16,341 bases of DNA, from assembly GCA_002385415.1 (NCBI GenBank), contig DGDL01000095.1, positions 1 through 16,341 of the forward strand, given 5' to 3'. A model generated the notes under the pieces. It was not told the DNA's origin. It worked only from the letters and a program-made list of their open reading frames with translations, and ran no database searches. The stretch comes from Clostridiales bacterium UBA3953. GTDB taxonomy: Bacteria > Bacillota > Clostridia > Oscillospirales > CAG-272. The number at the start of each line of letters is the position of its first letter. Position 1 is the stretch's first letter. Shown here in pieces: positions 6,445 to 13,103 of the stretch. The position numbers and the translations under genes are program-made.

Positions 6445-8103
6445 TTAACTGAGCATCCCCTTCTCTTTTATAGCGGCCGCGTAAAGCCGCCAACCGCCGG
6501 CAAGGTTATAGCACTCAAATCCATGCCCGGCAAGTATACGGCATGCTATATAGCTTCTCAAACCGCTGTGGCAATGCACATAAACAGGTTTGCCTTTCGG
6601 GATTTCGTCTATACGCTCGCGTAGCGAATCGAGCGGGATGTGCATAAATCCCTCTATTTTACCCCGCCGCACTTCGGCTGCCGTTCGCACGTCAAGCAGT
6701 GTTACGCTGCCGTCGCGAGGCAGGCTGTCCACCTCGTCCCAGAAAAATTGACCTGTCTTTCCGGTTATGACGTTCTCTGCCACAAATCCAAGCATGTTGA
6801 CCGGGTCCTTTGCGCTTCCGTAGGGCGGCGCATAACAAAGCTCGAGTTTGGTAAGGTCTGTTATCTTCGCGCCAAGCCTCATCGCCGTCGCAAGCACATC
6901 CATGCGCTTGTCTACACCTTCAGATCCGACAATTTGCGCGCCGAGCAGCTTGTGCGTCTTTTTATCCCATATAGCTTTAATCGACATGTTCATTGCGCCG
7001 GGGTAATAGGTTGCATGCGATGCCGAATATATATAGGTCTTGTCATAATCTATTCCCGCGGCTTGCGCCGTCCGCTCGTTTATGCCCGAAGTGGCGACAG
7101 TCATGTCGAATATTTTGAGCACAGCGGAGCCTTGTGTACCGTCGTATGTGCTATCAATTCCGGCTATATTGTCTGCCGCGATGCGTCCCTGACGGTTAGC
7201 CGGCCCGGCAAGCGGGATAAACGACGGGGCGCCCGTTACAAAATCCACCACTTCAACGGCGTCTCCTACCGCCCAAACGTCGGGCACATTCGTGCGCATG
7301 CGCTCGTCGACTATTATCTGGCCGCGGCTGTTTGTCTCTATACCTGATGCGCGCACAAACTCGGTGTCCGGCCTCACGCCCACCGCCATTATCACCATGT
7401 CGGCTTTGATTTTGCCGTTTTGAAGTACGGCTGTAATACCTTCGTCTGTTTCCTCTATCGCCGAAACCCCGTTGTTTAATATGAGCTTGATTCCCTTGCT
7501 TCTGATGTAATTGTGCACGTCGACCGCCATTTCAAAATCGAGCGGCGCAATGAGATGGTCTGAAAGCTCGACAACAGTGACATGTAGCCCGGCAAGCGCC
7601 AAATTTTCGGCAAGTTCCACGCCTATATAGCCGCCTCCGACTATAGCCGCCGACTTCGGCTTTCCGACTTTGATATAATCTTTTATTTTTTGCGAGTCGG
7701 GGATATTTCTTAGTGTGAACACCAGAGCCGAATCGACACCCGGGATGTTCGGAACAACAGGCTTCGCGCCGGGCGCGAGGATTAGCTTATCGTAGCTTTC
7801 GGTATATGTTTCCCCCGCGGCAGTTTTAACCGTTACGGTTTTGGCCGCCGTATCAATTGCGACAACTTCGCTTTGCAGTCGCACGTCTATGTTAAAGCGG
7901 GCCTTGAAACTTTCAGGCGTCTGGAGGGTTAAATCCTCCCTGTCCTCAATGATGCCGCCTATATAATACGGCAGCCCACAGTTTGCAAAGGAGACATATT
8001 CTCCTCGCTCGAATATAATTATTTCTGCATGCTCGTCGAGCCTGCGCAGCCGCGCAGCCGCCGAAGCGCCGCCCGCGACTCCACCTACTATAACAGTTTT
8101 CAA
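6445..8103 (-). CDS. CoA-disulfide reductase with C-terminal rhodanese domain (CoADR-RHD / Npsr type)
   Basis: 552-residue cytosolic FAD- and NAD(P)H-dependent enzyme of the pyridine nucleotide-disulfide oxidoreductase family. The FAD site GGVAGG is at 7-12 and the single active cysteine Cys42 lies in FANCGLPYYIGG. The NAD(P)H site VGGGYIG is at 155-161, the second FAD motif VWAVGDA at 276-282, and the dimer-face LCYAPPYGSAKD at 422-433. A rhodanese domain follows (about 465-548) with active loop CHSGLRS and Cys511. This architecture reduces CoA disulfide, CoA persulfide or polysulfide; some relatives act mainly as NADH oxidases. The start is TTG at 8103: an in-frame TAG lies at 8107-8109, GGGGG is at 8112-8116 eight bases upstream, and the conserved KTVIVGG follows at once. 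It is divergent from the Crp/Fnr gene with only 42 bp between them. Confidence 0.93.
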   Translation of the reverse strand: MKTVIVGGVAGGASAAARLRRLDEHAEIIIFERGEYVSFANCGLPYYIGGIIEDREDLTLQTPESFKARFNIDVRLQSEVVAIDTAAKTVTVKTAAGETYTESYDKLILAPGAKPVVPNIPGVDSALVFTLRNIPDSQKIKDYIKVGKPKSAAIVGGGYIGVELAENLALAGLHVTVVELSDHLIAPLDFEMAVDVHNYIRSKGIKLILNNGVSAIEETDEGITAVLQNGKIKADMVIMAVGVRPDTEFVRASGIETNSRGQIIVDERMRTNVPDVWAVGDAVEVVDFVTGAPSFIPLAGPANRQGRIAADNIAGIDSTYDGTQGSAVLKIFDMTVATSGINERTAQAAGIDYDKTYIYSASHATYYPGAMNMSIKAIWDKKTHKLLGAQIVGSEGVDKRMDVLATAMRLGAKITDLTKLELCYAPPYGSAKDPVNMLGFVAENVITGKTGQFFWDEVDSLPRDGSVTLLDVRTAAEVRRGKIEGFMHIPLDSLRERIDEIPKGKPVYVHCHSGLRSYIACRILAGHGFECYNLAGGWRLYAAAIKEKGMLS

Positions 8104-8145
8104 TTTCTATACCCCCAATTTTACTTTAAAAAGGAGTGCAGTTTC

Positions 8146-8826
8146 ATGCACCAGAACGAATGCACCTTGATGTTTAAAGATTATTTGCCGTTTTGGGATA
8201 AACTTGACCCGTCCGACAAAAGGCTGCTGTGCGAAAGCTCAACACTCACCGCATATCCGAAAGGCACAAATGTCCACGGAGGCAGCGGGGAGTGCACCGG
8301 AGCGGTTTTTGTCAAATCAGGCTGCCTGCGCGCCTATATAATGTCGGAGCAAGGCAAAGAAGTGACGCTCTACCGGCTTTATCCCGGCGATCTTTGCATG
8401 CTTTCGGCATCTTGCGTGCTGAAAGCGATCACCTTCGACGTCTATATTGACGCCGAGGAGGACAGCGAGTGTTATGTAATAAACGGGCGCGTGCTCGCAG
8501 AGATTACCGAACACAACATCCACGCCGAAAATTTCGCGCTTAACATGGCAGTCGAACGGTTTTCCGACGTCATGTGGGTGATGCAGCAGATACTGTTTAT
8601 GAGTTTTGACCGCAGGCTTGCTATTTTCCTTTGGGACGAAATAAGCAAGACAGGCGATATGACCGTTCATTTGACCCACGAGCAGATAGCCAAATACATG
8701 GGTTCGGCGCGCGAGGTCGTCTCGCGCATGCTTAAATACTTTTCAGCGGAAGGAATCACCGAAAACACGCGGGGCGGCGTCACCATACTTGACAAAGACA
8801 GGCTCCGCGCGCTCGCCATGGGATAA
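8146..8826 (+). CDS. Crp/Fnr-family transcriptional regulator, cysteine-rich sensor domain
   Basis: 226-residue DNA-binding regulator: a cyclic-nucleotide-binding-like beta barrel (about 15-125), a long dimer helix (about 127-150) and a winged helix-turn-helix (about 174-220). The recognition helix reads SAREVVSRMLKYF, carrying the R-E-x-x-S-R pattern that combines CRP and FNR contact residues. The FNR N-terminal iron-sulfur cysteine cluster is absent, but the barrel contains Cys50, Cys60, Cys84, Cys90 and Cys109, with Cys84 and Cys90 in LCMLSASC, where CRP binds its nucleotide phosphate; a thiol or persulfide switch is my inference. The ATG at 8146 has AAGGAG at 8131-8136. It lies back-to-back with the CoA-disulfide reductase gene, its likely target. 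Confidence 0.9.
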   Translation: MHQNECTLMFKDYLPFWDKLDPSDKRLLCESSTLTAYPKGTNVHGGSGECTGAVFVKSGCLRAYIMSEQGKEVTLYRLYPGDLCMLSASCVLKAITFDVYIDAEEDSECYVINGRVLAEITEHNIHAENFALNMAVERFSDVMWVMQQILFMSFDRRLAIFLWDEISKTGDMTVHLTHEQIAKYMGSAREVVSRMLKYFSAEGITENTRGGVTILDKDRLRALAMG

Positions 8827-8848
8827 GCCTGCCACAATCTACATAAAT

Positions 8849-8882
8849 CAGATTTGCTCCCGGGTATCCGGGAGCATCATCT
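8849..8882. terminator. Hairpin between convergent regulator and thioredoxin genes
   Basis: Perfect 8-bp stem GCTCCCGG (8856-8863) / CCGGGAGC (8868-8875) with loop GTAT, extended by outer CAGAT/ATCTG across an internal loop. There is no strong T-tract on either side, but its place between two convergent stops suggests a shared terminator. Confidence 0.6.
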
Positions 8883-8911
8883 GTTATTGCGCCAACTTCC
8901 ATGACGGCATG

Positions 8912-9235
8912 TCAAACCGATAATTGCTGTTCGACCATCGCCATGATAGCGGCTTTGGGACGTGCGCCGACCGCCTTGTCTACAACCTTTCCGTCTTTCA
9001 TGACGACAAGCGTCGGTATGCTCATCACGCCAAACGCCTGTGCCAGTTCGGGCTGCTCGTCGACGTTGACCTTTGCGACCTTGAAAGAATCGGCTTCTTG
9101 TGCAATTTCGTCAATGATTGGCGAAAGCATGCGGCAAGGACCACACCAAGGTGCAAAAAAATCAATCAGAACCGGCTTGTCGGACTCCATAATCTCAACC
9201 TGGAAGTTTTCTTTCGTTACATCAATAACCGTCAT
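8912..9235 (-). CDS. trxA: Thioredoxin
   Basis: 107-residue cytosolic dithiol protein that reduces protein disulfides, normally recharged by thioredoxin reductase. The active site WCGPC is at 30-34 (Cys31, Cys34), in the classic context FFAPWCGPCRML. The cis-proline is Pro74 in SIPTLVV, and GKVVDKAVGA matches the C-terminal half of the fold. Length is the family norm. The ATG at 9235 is preferred over the GTG at 9247 because the AAGGG/GGTGGG ribosome site lies directly before it. No thioredoxin reductase is in the window. It is convergent with the Crp/Fnr gene and has an elaborate upstream region with repeated palindromes. Confidence 0.96.
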   Translation of the reverse strand: MTVIDVTKENFQVEIMESDKPVLIDFFAPWCGPCRMLSPIIDEIAQEADSFKVAKVNVDEQPELAQAFGVMSIPTLVVMKDGKVVDKAVGARPKAAIMAMVEQQLSV

Positions 9236-9299
9236 CTCTAAACCCACCCTTTTATAATTTTCTATTATCGCGTTGACTTGATTGTTTCTTTGTATTCAT

Positions 9300-9328
9300 A
9301 TTATATCCCAAATCAAGAAAAAATAAAG
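9300..9328 (-). promoter_or_regulatory. Thioredoxin promoter with weak -35
   Basis: A perfect TATAAT (9300-9305, minus strand) lies about 65 bp before the trxA ATG, predicting a start near 9293. At 17-bp spacing the -35 is CTTTAT, a poor match, which is typical of promoters that need an activator. The -10 is flanked by CTTGATT (9277-9283) and AATCAAG (9311-9317). Confidence 0.6.
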
Positions 9329-9377
9329 TGACGCGGTCACACAAAACACGCTTTTTTCCTGTAACCCCGTCACACAA
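9328..9377. promoter_or_regulatory. Two operator-like repeats upstream of trxA
   Basis: GTGACGCGGTCACACAA (9328-9344) and GTAACCCCGTCACACAA (9361-9377) share 13 of 17 bases and are exactly 33 bp apart, about three helical turns. The first contains the inverted repeat GTGAC-GCG-GTCAC; the second keeps it with one mismatch. The TCACA half-site resembles CRP-type boxes, but spacing between halves is 5, not 6. The palindrome centres fall near -41 and -74 from the predicted trxA start, the positions used by Crp/Fnr activators. Confidence 0.6.
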
Positions 9378-9508
9378 TTATAACACATATTGAAAACAAA
9401 TCCAGTATCAATGCGCCAATATTTATCCTTTTCCCGCATACTATAGCGTGTAATGAAAGAGTTTTTGCAGGACATGCGTGGCATACAGCCGCTCACGGGC
9501 AAATATTG

Positions 9509-9537
9509 TTGCATTGGAAACTCCCGTCTGTTATAAT
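9509..9537 (+). promoter_or_regulatory. pepF promoter
   Basis: TTGCAT (9509-9514) and TATAAT (9532-9537) with a 17-bp spacer. Transcription would begin near 9544, leaving a leader of about 30 nt to the ATG at 9574. With 9300-9377 this accounts for the 338-bp interval between trxA and pepF; I see no gene in it. Confidence 0.85.
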
Positions 9538-9573
9538 ATCGTTAAAAATTATCTTGAGGAGCATTTAGCGTTT

Positions 9574-11367
9574 ATGGATAAACTTATCAAGCGTTCCGAG
9601 CAAAAAGTTGAATACACCTGGGACACCACCCACATCTATCCGAGCGACGAGGCATGGCTTGCCGCTTTTGACGAGGTGGCAGCCGCGATTGACAATGTCG
9701 CCACTTATGCCGGACGGCTCTCCTCGTCGGCATCCGAGCTGTGCGATTTTCTCACGCTTTCCGAAAAAGTTTCGGTGGACGTCTCACGAGTCTATGCCTA
9801 TGCAATGCTGAAAAGCGACGAGGACAAGGGCAACTCGAAATATGCCGACTACTATGGACGCGCCGTGTCGCTTTACACTCAATACAGCTCAAAAACCGCC
9901 TTTTCGGGGCCTGAAATCATCGCCATACCCGACGAGGTGCTCGAGCGTTTCTACGAGGAGAAGCCCGAGCTCAAAGTTTTCTCACGCATGCTTGACAGGA
10001 TTCGCGCTGCAAAACAGCACACACTTTCGCCGGCAGAAGAGACGCTGCTTGCCGCAGCCGGTGAATTAGCAAACGCGCCCGAAAACATCGCCTCACAGTT
10101 CCGCAACGCCGACCTGCGCTTTCCCGACATCAAAGACGCAAACGGCAACCCTATTCGGGTTACCCAGGGCAGCTTTATCCCGCTTTTGGAGTCGCCCGAC
10201 GTCAATATCAGAAAACAGGCGTTCGAGTCTGTTTACCACACCTACGAGCAATTTAAAAACACCGTTGCCGCAATGCTCGATGCGCAGGTAAAGCAGCTTA
10301 CCTTCTATCGCAAGGCGCGTAACTTTAGCTCTAACCTCGAAAAAGCGCTGTTTGCGACCGAGGTGCCGGTCACGGTCTATGAGAATCTTATCAAGTCGGT
10401 AAACGACCGCCTGCATATCCTGCACAAGTATGTCGCTTTGCGCAAAAAGCTGCTCGGCGTGGACGAGCTTCACATGTATGACCTTTATACGCCCATCGTG
10501 CCGGATGTGAACGTCAAATATCCGTACGAGAAATCCTGCGAGATATGCCGCAAAGCGCTTGAGCCGCTCGGCGAGCACTATATTGCCGCGCTTGACGAGG
10601 GGTTCGGCAACCGCTGGATAGATGTTTACGAAAACGAAGGTAAACGCGGCGGCGCCTATTCGATGGGCACGCGGCCGCATCCCTATGTGTTGCTTAACCA
10701 CAAGGACACACTGGACAGCATGTTCACCTTGGCACACGAGATGGGACATGCTCTGCACTCGTATTTTTCGACCAAAGCACAGCGGCCGGTATACTCCAAT
10801 TATGTTATATTCGTTGCGGAGGTAGCCTCCACTTTCAACGAGTCGCTGCTCATGCAGTACATGCTCAAGAACACCGACGACAAAAAGCAGCGTGCTTATT
10901 TAATCAACCACTTTCTCGAACAGTTCCGCACGACGCTTTACCGCCAGACGATGTTCGCCGAGTTTGAGCTTGAGATAAACCGCATGTCCGAGTCGGGCAC
11001 AACGCTTACCGCTGACGCGCTTTGCGACCTTTACTACGATCTCAACCGTAAATATTACGGCGACGACATTGTTGTCGACCGCGAAATAGCTGTTGAGTGG
11101 GCAAGAATCCCGCATTTTTTCTTGAACTTTTATGTATACCAGTACTCGACCGGCTTTTCTGCCGCCATCGCTCTCTCGGAAAAGGTACTGCGCGAGGGCA
11201 AGCCTGCCGTAGAAGCGTATCTCGAGTTCCTTTCAAGCGGCAGCATTGCCGACCCAATAACGCTGCTCCGTCGCGCCGGCGTCGATATGACCACACCACA
11301 GCCGGTAAACGACGCGCTGGCGCTGTTCGACCGCCTCATCGACGAGATGGACACGCTGATGTCGTAA
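9574..11367 (+). CDS. pepF: Oligoendopeptidase F (M3 family zinc peptidase)
   Basis: 597-residue cytosolic zinc metallopeptidase of family M3 that cleaves short oligopeptides, useful for peptide nutrition and turnover. The zinc site HEMGH is at 388-392 (in LAHEMGHALHS), with the third ligand Glu416 in FVAEVASTFNE, the PepF signature. The N-terminal PepF-type helical region (WDTTHIYPSDEAW at about 16-28) and the C-terminal FYVYQYSTGFSAA segment are present, and the length is normal. The frame is open upstream to a GTG at 9478, but the promoter lies inside that stretch. GAGGAG at 9556-9561 precedes the ATG at 9574, so that start is used. It appears to be a single-gene unit. Confidence 0.96.
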   Translation: MDKLIKRSEQKVEYTWDTTHIYPSDEAWLAAFDEVAAAIDNVATYAGRLSSSASELCDFLTLSEKVSVDVSRVYAYAMLKSDEDKGNSKYADYYGRAVSLYTQYSSKTAFSGPEIIAIPDEVLERFYEEKPELKVFSRMLDRIRAAKQHTLSPAEETLLAAAGELANAPENIASQFRNADLRFPDIKDANGNPIRVTQGSFIPLLESPDVNIRKQAFESVYHTYEQFKNTVAAMLDAQVKQLTFYRKARNFSSNLEKALFATEVPVTVYENLIKSVNDRLHILHKYVALRKKLLGVDELHMYDLYTPIVPDVNVKYPYEKSCEICRKALEPLGEHYIAALDEGFGNRWIDVYENEGKRGGAYSMGTRPHPYVLLNHKDTLDSMFTLAHEMGHALHSYFSTKAQRPVYSNYVIFVAEVASTFNESLLMQYMLKNTDDKKQRAYLINHFLEQFRTTLYRQTMFAEFELEINRMSESGTTLTADALCDLYYDLNRKYYGDDIVVDREIAVEWARIPHFFLNFYVYQYSTGFSAAIALSEKVLREGKPAVEAYLEFLSSGSIADPITLLRRAGVDMTTPQPVNDALALFDRLIDEMDTLMS

Positions 11368-11397
11368 GATTTCGGCGGCTATACTGGTTAGCGGACG

Positions 11398-11421
11398 CGG
11401 GGGATACTGCCATAGCCCCCG
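11398..11421 (+). terminator. GC hairpin after pepF
   Basis: CGGGGG (11398-11403) pairs with CCCCCG (11416-11421) across a 12-base loop, 30 bp after the pepF stop. A downstream CCCCCGC at 11424-11430 can pair with the same left arm, giving two alternative stems. A loose T-rich stretch (CTTATATTTT) follows. Confidence 0.45.
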
Positions 11422-11524
11422 TGCCCCCGCAACCTTATATTTTGTGCTTATACCGCACAGCTTTGCTTTTGTGCTGCAAAGGCCTTCACCCAAACAAGCC
11501 GAAATATCGGTATCGCCTTACCAC

Positions 11525-11558
11525 GCCGCGCAATTGGGCAAGAGCCCAATTGCGCGGC
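11525..11558. repeat. Perfect 15-bp inverted repeat
   Basis: GCCGCGCAATTGGGC and its exact complement GCCCAATTGCGCGGC flank the loop AAGA. It lies in the 342-bp gene-free stretch between the convergent genes pepF and the aminotransferase. On the plus strand GCTTTT follows seven bases later, so it could terminate pepF readthrough. Its length and perfection also fit a dispersed intergenic palindromic repeat. Confidence 0.85.
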
Positions 11559-11598
11559 TGCGTTGCTTTTGGGTCCACCCCTCTCCATAAACAACATA

Positions 11599-11632
11599 GC
11601 CGCCTGCCCGGGAAAAAGCCCGGACAGGCGGC
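11599..11632. repeat. 14-bp inverted repeat with one mismatch
   Basis: GCCGCCTGCCCGGG and CCCGGACAGGCGGC pair over 14 bp with one mismatch and a six-base A-rich loop. It is the nearest strong hairpin downstream of the aminotransferase on the minus strand (78 bp after its stop) and may end that transcript, though only a weak T-rich run (TATGTTGTTTATGG) follows. Confidence 0.75.
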
Positions 11633-11654
11633 CAAGCGAAATTTCGTTATATTA

Positions 11655-11700
11655 TAAGGTAAAGCATGTTTACGGGGTTCGTGATACCTTACAATCCCCG
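11655..11700 (+). other. Interleaved inverted repeats (possible pseudoknot)
   Basis: TAAGGTA (11655-11661) is complementary to TACCTTA (11685-11691), and CGGGG (11673-11677) to CCCCG (11696-11700). The two pairings interleave, the topology of an H-type pseudoknot on either strand. It ends 9 bp beyond the aminotransferase stop. No known RNA family was recognised. Confidence 0.35.
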
Positions 11701-11709
11701 ACGCACTCT

Positions 11710-12987
11710 TTATTTGGCTAATAACTTTTCTATGCAGGCGATTTTCACGCAGACGCAAAGCGCGTCGACTGCTTTTTTAAGCTCGTCGATAGTCGGATAT
11801 GTCGGCGCGATACGCAGGTTGCGGTCGCGCGGGTCGTTCCCGTAGGGGAACGTCGCGCCGGCGGGCGTGAGCTTCACGCCAAGCTCCGCCATAAGATTAT
11901 ATACCCTTTTCGCACAGCCGTCACACACATTGAGACTTATGAAATATCCTCCCCGCGGCGTGTTCCATTCGGCAATACCCGTGCCTGCAAGCTCGCGCTC
12001 AAGTGTTTCGCAAACCGCGACAAACTTCGGCCGCAGCAGCTCGGCATGCTTTTTCATGTGCTCTTTGATTTTCTCGTGCGAGCACAGGAATTTCGCATGT
12101 CGCAACTGGTTCAGCTTGTCGTGACATATCGTCTGCATAGCCATAACCGACTTGATGTACGCTGTGTTGGCGGGACTGGAGATTATCGCAGCCACACCCG
12201 AACCGGGGAATGTGATTTTGGAGGTCGACACGAACATGTAGACCATATCTGCGCTGCCGTATTTTTCGCATTCAGCAAATATATCCATCAGGCTGTCGCC
12301 GTCGTCGTAGAGGTCATGGACTATATATGCGTTATCCCAGAATATGCGGAAATCGGGAGCCGCGGGCTTCAGCGCCGCAAACCGGCGCACAGTTTCGTCC
12401 GAATATGTAATCCCATCGGGATTGCTATATTTCGGAACACACCAAATACCTTTGACAAGCGGGTCGCGTACGGCAGCTTCCACCGCATCCATATCAGGGC
12501 CTTCGGGTGTCATCGGGATGTTTATCATCTCTATGCCGAAGGTCTCGCAAATAGAAAAATGCCTGTCATAGCCCGGAACAGGACAAAGGAACTTGATGTT
12601 GCCCTGCCGAGACCACGGCTCGGATGATTTCGAAACACCAAGCAGCATGTTCCGAGCCACGGTGTCAAACATAACGTTAAGGCTCGAGTTGCCGCAAACT
12701 ATGATATTGTCGACCGGCGCGCCGGTTATGTATGAAAACATGCGCTTTGCTTCAGGCGTACCGTCGGGCAGACCATAGCTGCGATAATCACGTCCGTCCT
12801 CACCCTCGCAGTCTTCTTCTGAAACAAGGATGCCCAGCATCTCCTGCGAAAGGTCGAGCTGCTTGCGTGCCGGTATCCCCCTCGACATGTCGAGAGACAG
12901 ACCCGCGCTTTTTATTGCGGCATACTTTTCCTTTTCTTGGGCGAGCAGGCTCTCAAGCTCGCCGCGCGTCATGTTCCGGTATTCCAT
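11710..12987 (-). CDS. aspT: PLP-dependent aspartate aminotransferase, AspT type (PF12897-like)
   Basis: 425-residue fold-type I aminotransferase that would interconvert aspartate/2-oxoglutarate and oxaloacetate/glutamate in the cytosol. The family context is clear: LSLDMSRGIPA and QLDLSQ near the N-terminus, DYRSYGLPDG at 67-76, PGYDRHF at 138-144, YSNPDG at 187-192 (Asn189), and DNAYIVHDL at 218-226 (Asp218, Tyr221). The PLP lysine is Lys257 in STSKITFPGSGVA, and the carboxylate-binding Arg392 lies in LRIAPTYP. This matches the separate aspartate aminotransferase subgroup found in actinobacteria and Clostridia rather than AspC. The ATG at 12987 has AGGA only at 13001-13004, with a perfect 12-bp palindrome between them; the ATG of residue 6 is an alternative. 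It lies next to asnS, which uses the product aspartate's amide, but a hairpin separates them. Confidence 0.85.
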   Translation of the reverse strand: MEYRNMTRGELESLLAQEKEKYAAIKSAGLSLDMSRGIPARKQLDLSQEMLGILVSEEDCEGEDGRDYRSYGLPDGTPEAKRMFSYITGAPVDNIIVCGNSSLNVMFDTVARNMLLGVSKSSEPWSRQGNIKFLCPVPGYDRHFSICETFGIEMINIPMTPEGPDMDAVEAAVRDPLVKGIWCVPKYSNPDGITYSDETVRRFAALKPAAPDFRIFWDNAYIVHDLYDDGDSLMDIFAECEKYGSADMVYMFVSTSKITFPGSGVAAIISSPANTAYIKSVMAMQTICHDKLNQLRHAKFLCSHEKIKEHMKKHAELLRPKFVAVCETLERELAGTGIAEWNTPRGGYFISLNVCDGCAKRVYNLMAELGVKLTPAGATFPYGNDPRDRNLRIAPTYPTIDELKKAVDALCVCVKIACIEKLLAK

Positions 12988-12989
12988 AT

Positions 12990-13001
12990 ACAGTCGACTG
13001 T
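12990..13001 (-). promoter_or_regulatory. Palindrome between ribosome site and start codon
   Basis: ACAGTCGACTGT is a perfect 12-bp palindrome occupying nearly all the space between the AGGA site (13001-13004) and the aminotransferase ATG at 12987. It could be an operator, or in RNA a small hairpin that alters the unusual 13-base spacing. Confidence 0.4.
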
Positions 13002-13053
13002 CCTTTGCGATTTGTTATATCGATAAATTTAGTTTGGATGTTTGCGCATAAAT

Positions 13054-13087
13054 CCGGCGGTGTGCGGGGACATTTGCACACCGCCGG
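13054..13087 (-). terminator. Strong hairpin after asnS
   Basis: Perfect 12-bp stem CCGGCGGTGTGC (13054-13065) / GCACACCGCCGG (13076-13087) with a 10-base loop, 16 bp past the asnS stop. On the minus strand only ATTTATG follows, so the T-tract is weak; on the plus strand it is richer but no plus gene ends there. It is the only structure between asnS and the aminotransferase. Confidence 0.65.
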
Positions 13088-13103
13088 AAGTTTATTTTTA
13101 TAT

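Noticed and set aside
6401..6493. Upstream ATG start of the rhodanese lipoprotein
   Set aside because: It overlaps the preceding gene and buries the lipoprotein signal peptide behind 31 charged residues.
8029..8145. 39-codon upstream extension of the Crp/Fnr regulator
   Set aside because: It overlaps the divergent reductase gene, and AAGGAG precedes the ATG at 8146.
9478..9573. Upstream GTG start for pepF
   Set aside because: The TTGCAT/TATAAT promoter lies inside this stretch, so it is not transcribed.
11368..11709. CRISPR array or tRNA in the palindromic region
   Set aside because: There are no regularly spaced direct repeats and no cloverleaf or TTCGA-type T-loop; the repeats are inverted and differ from each other.
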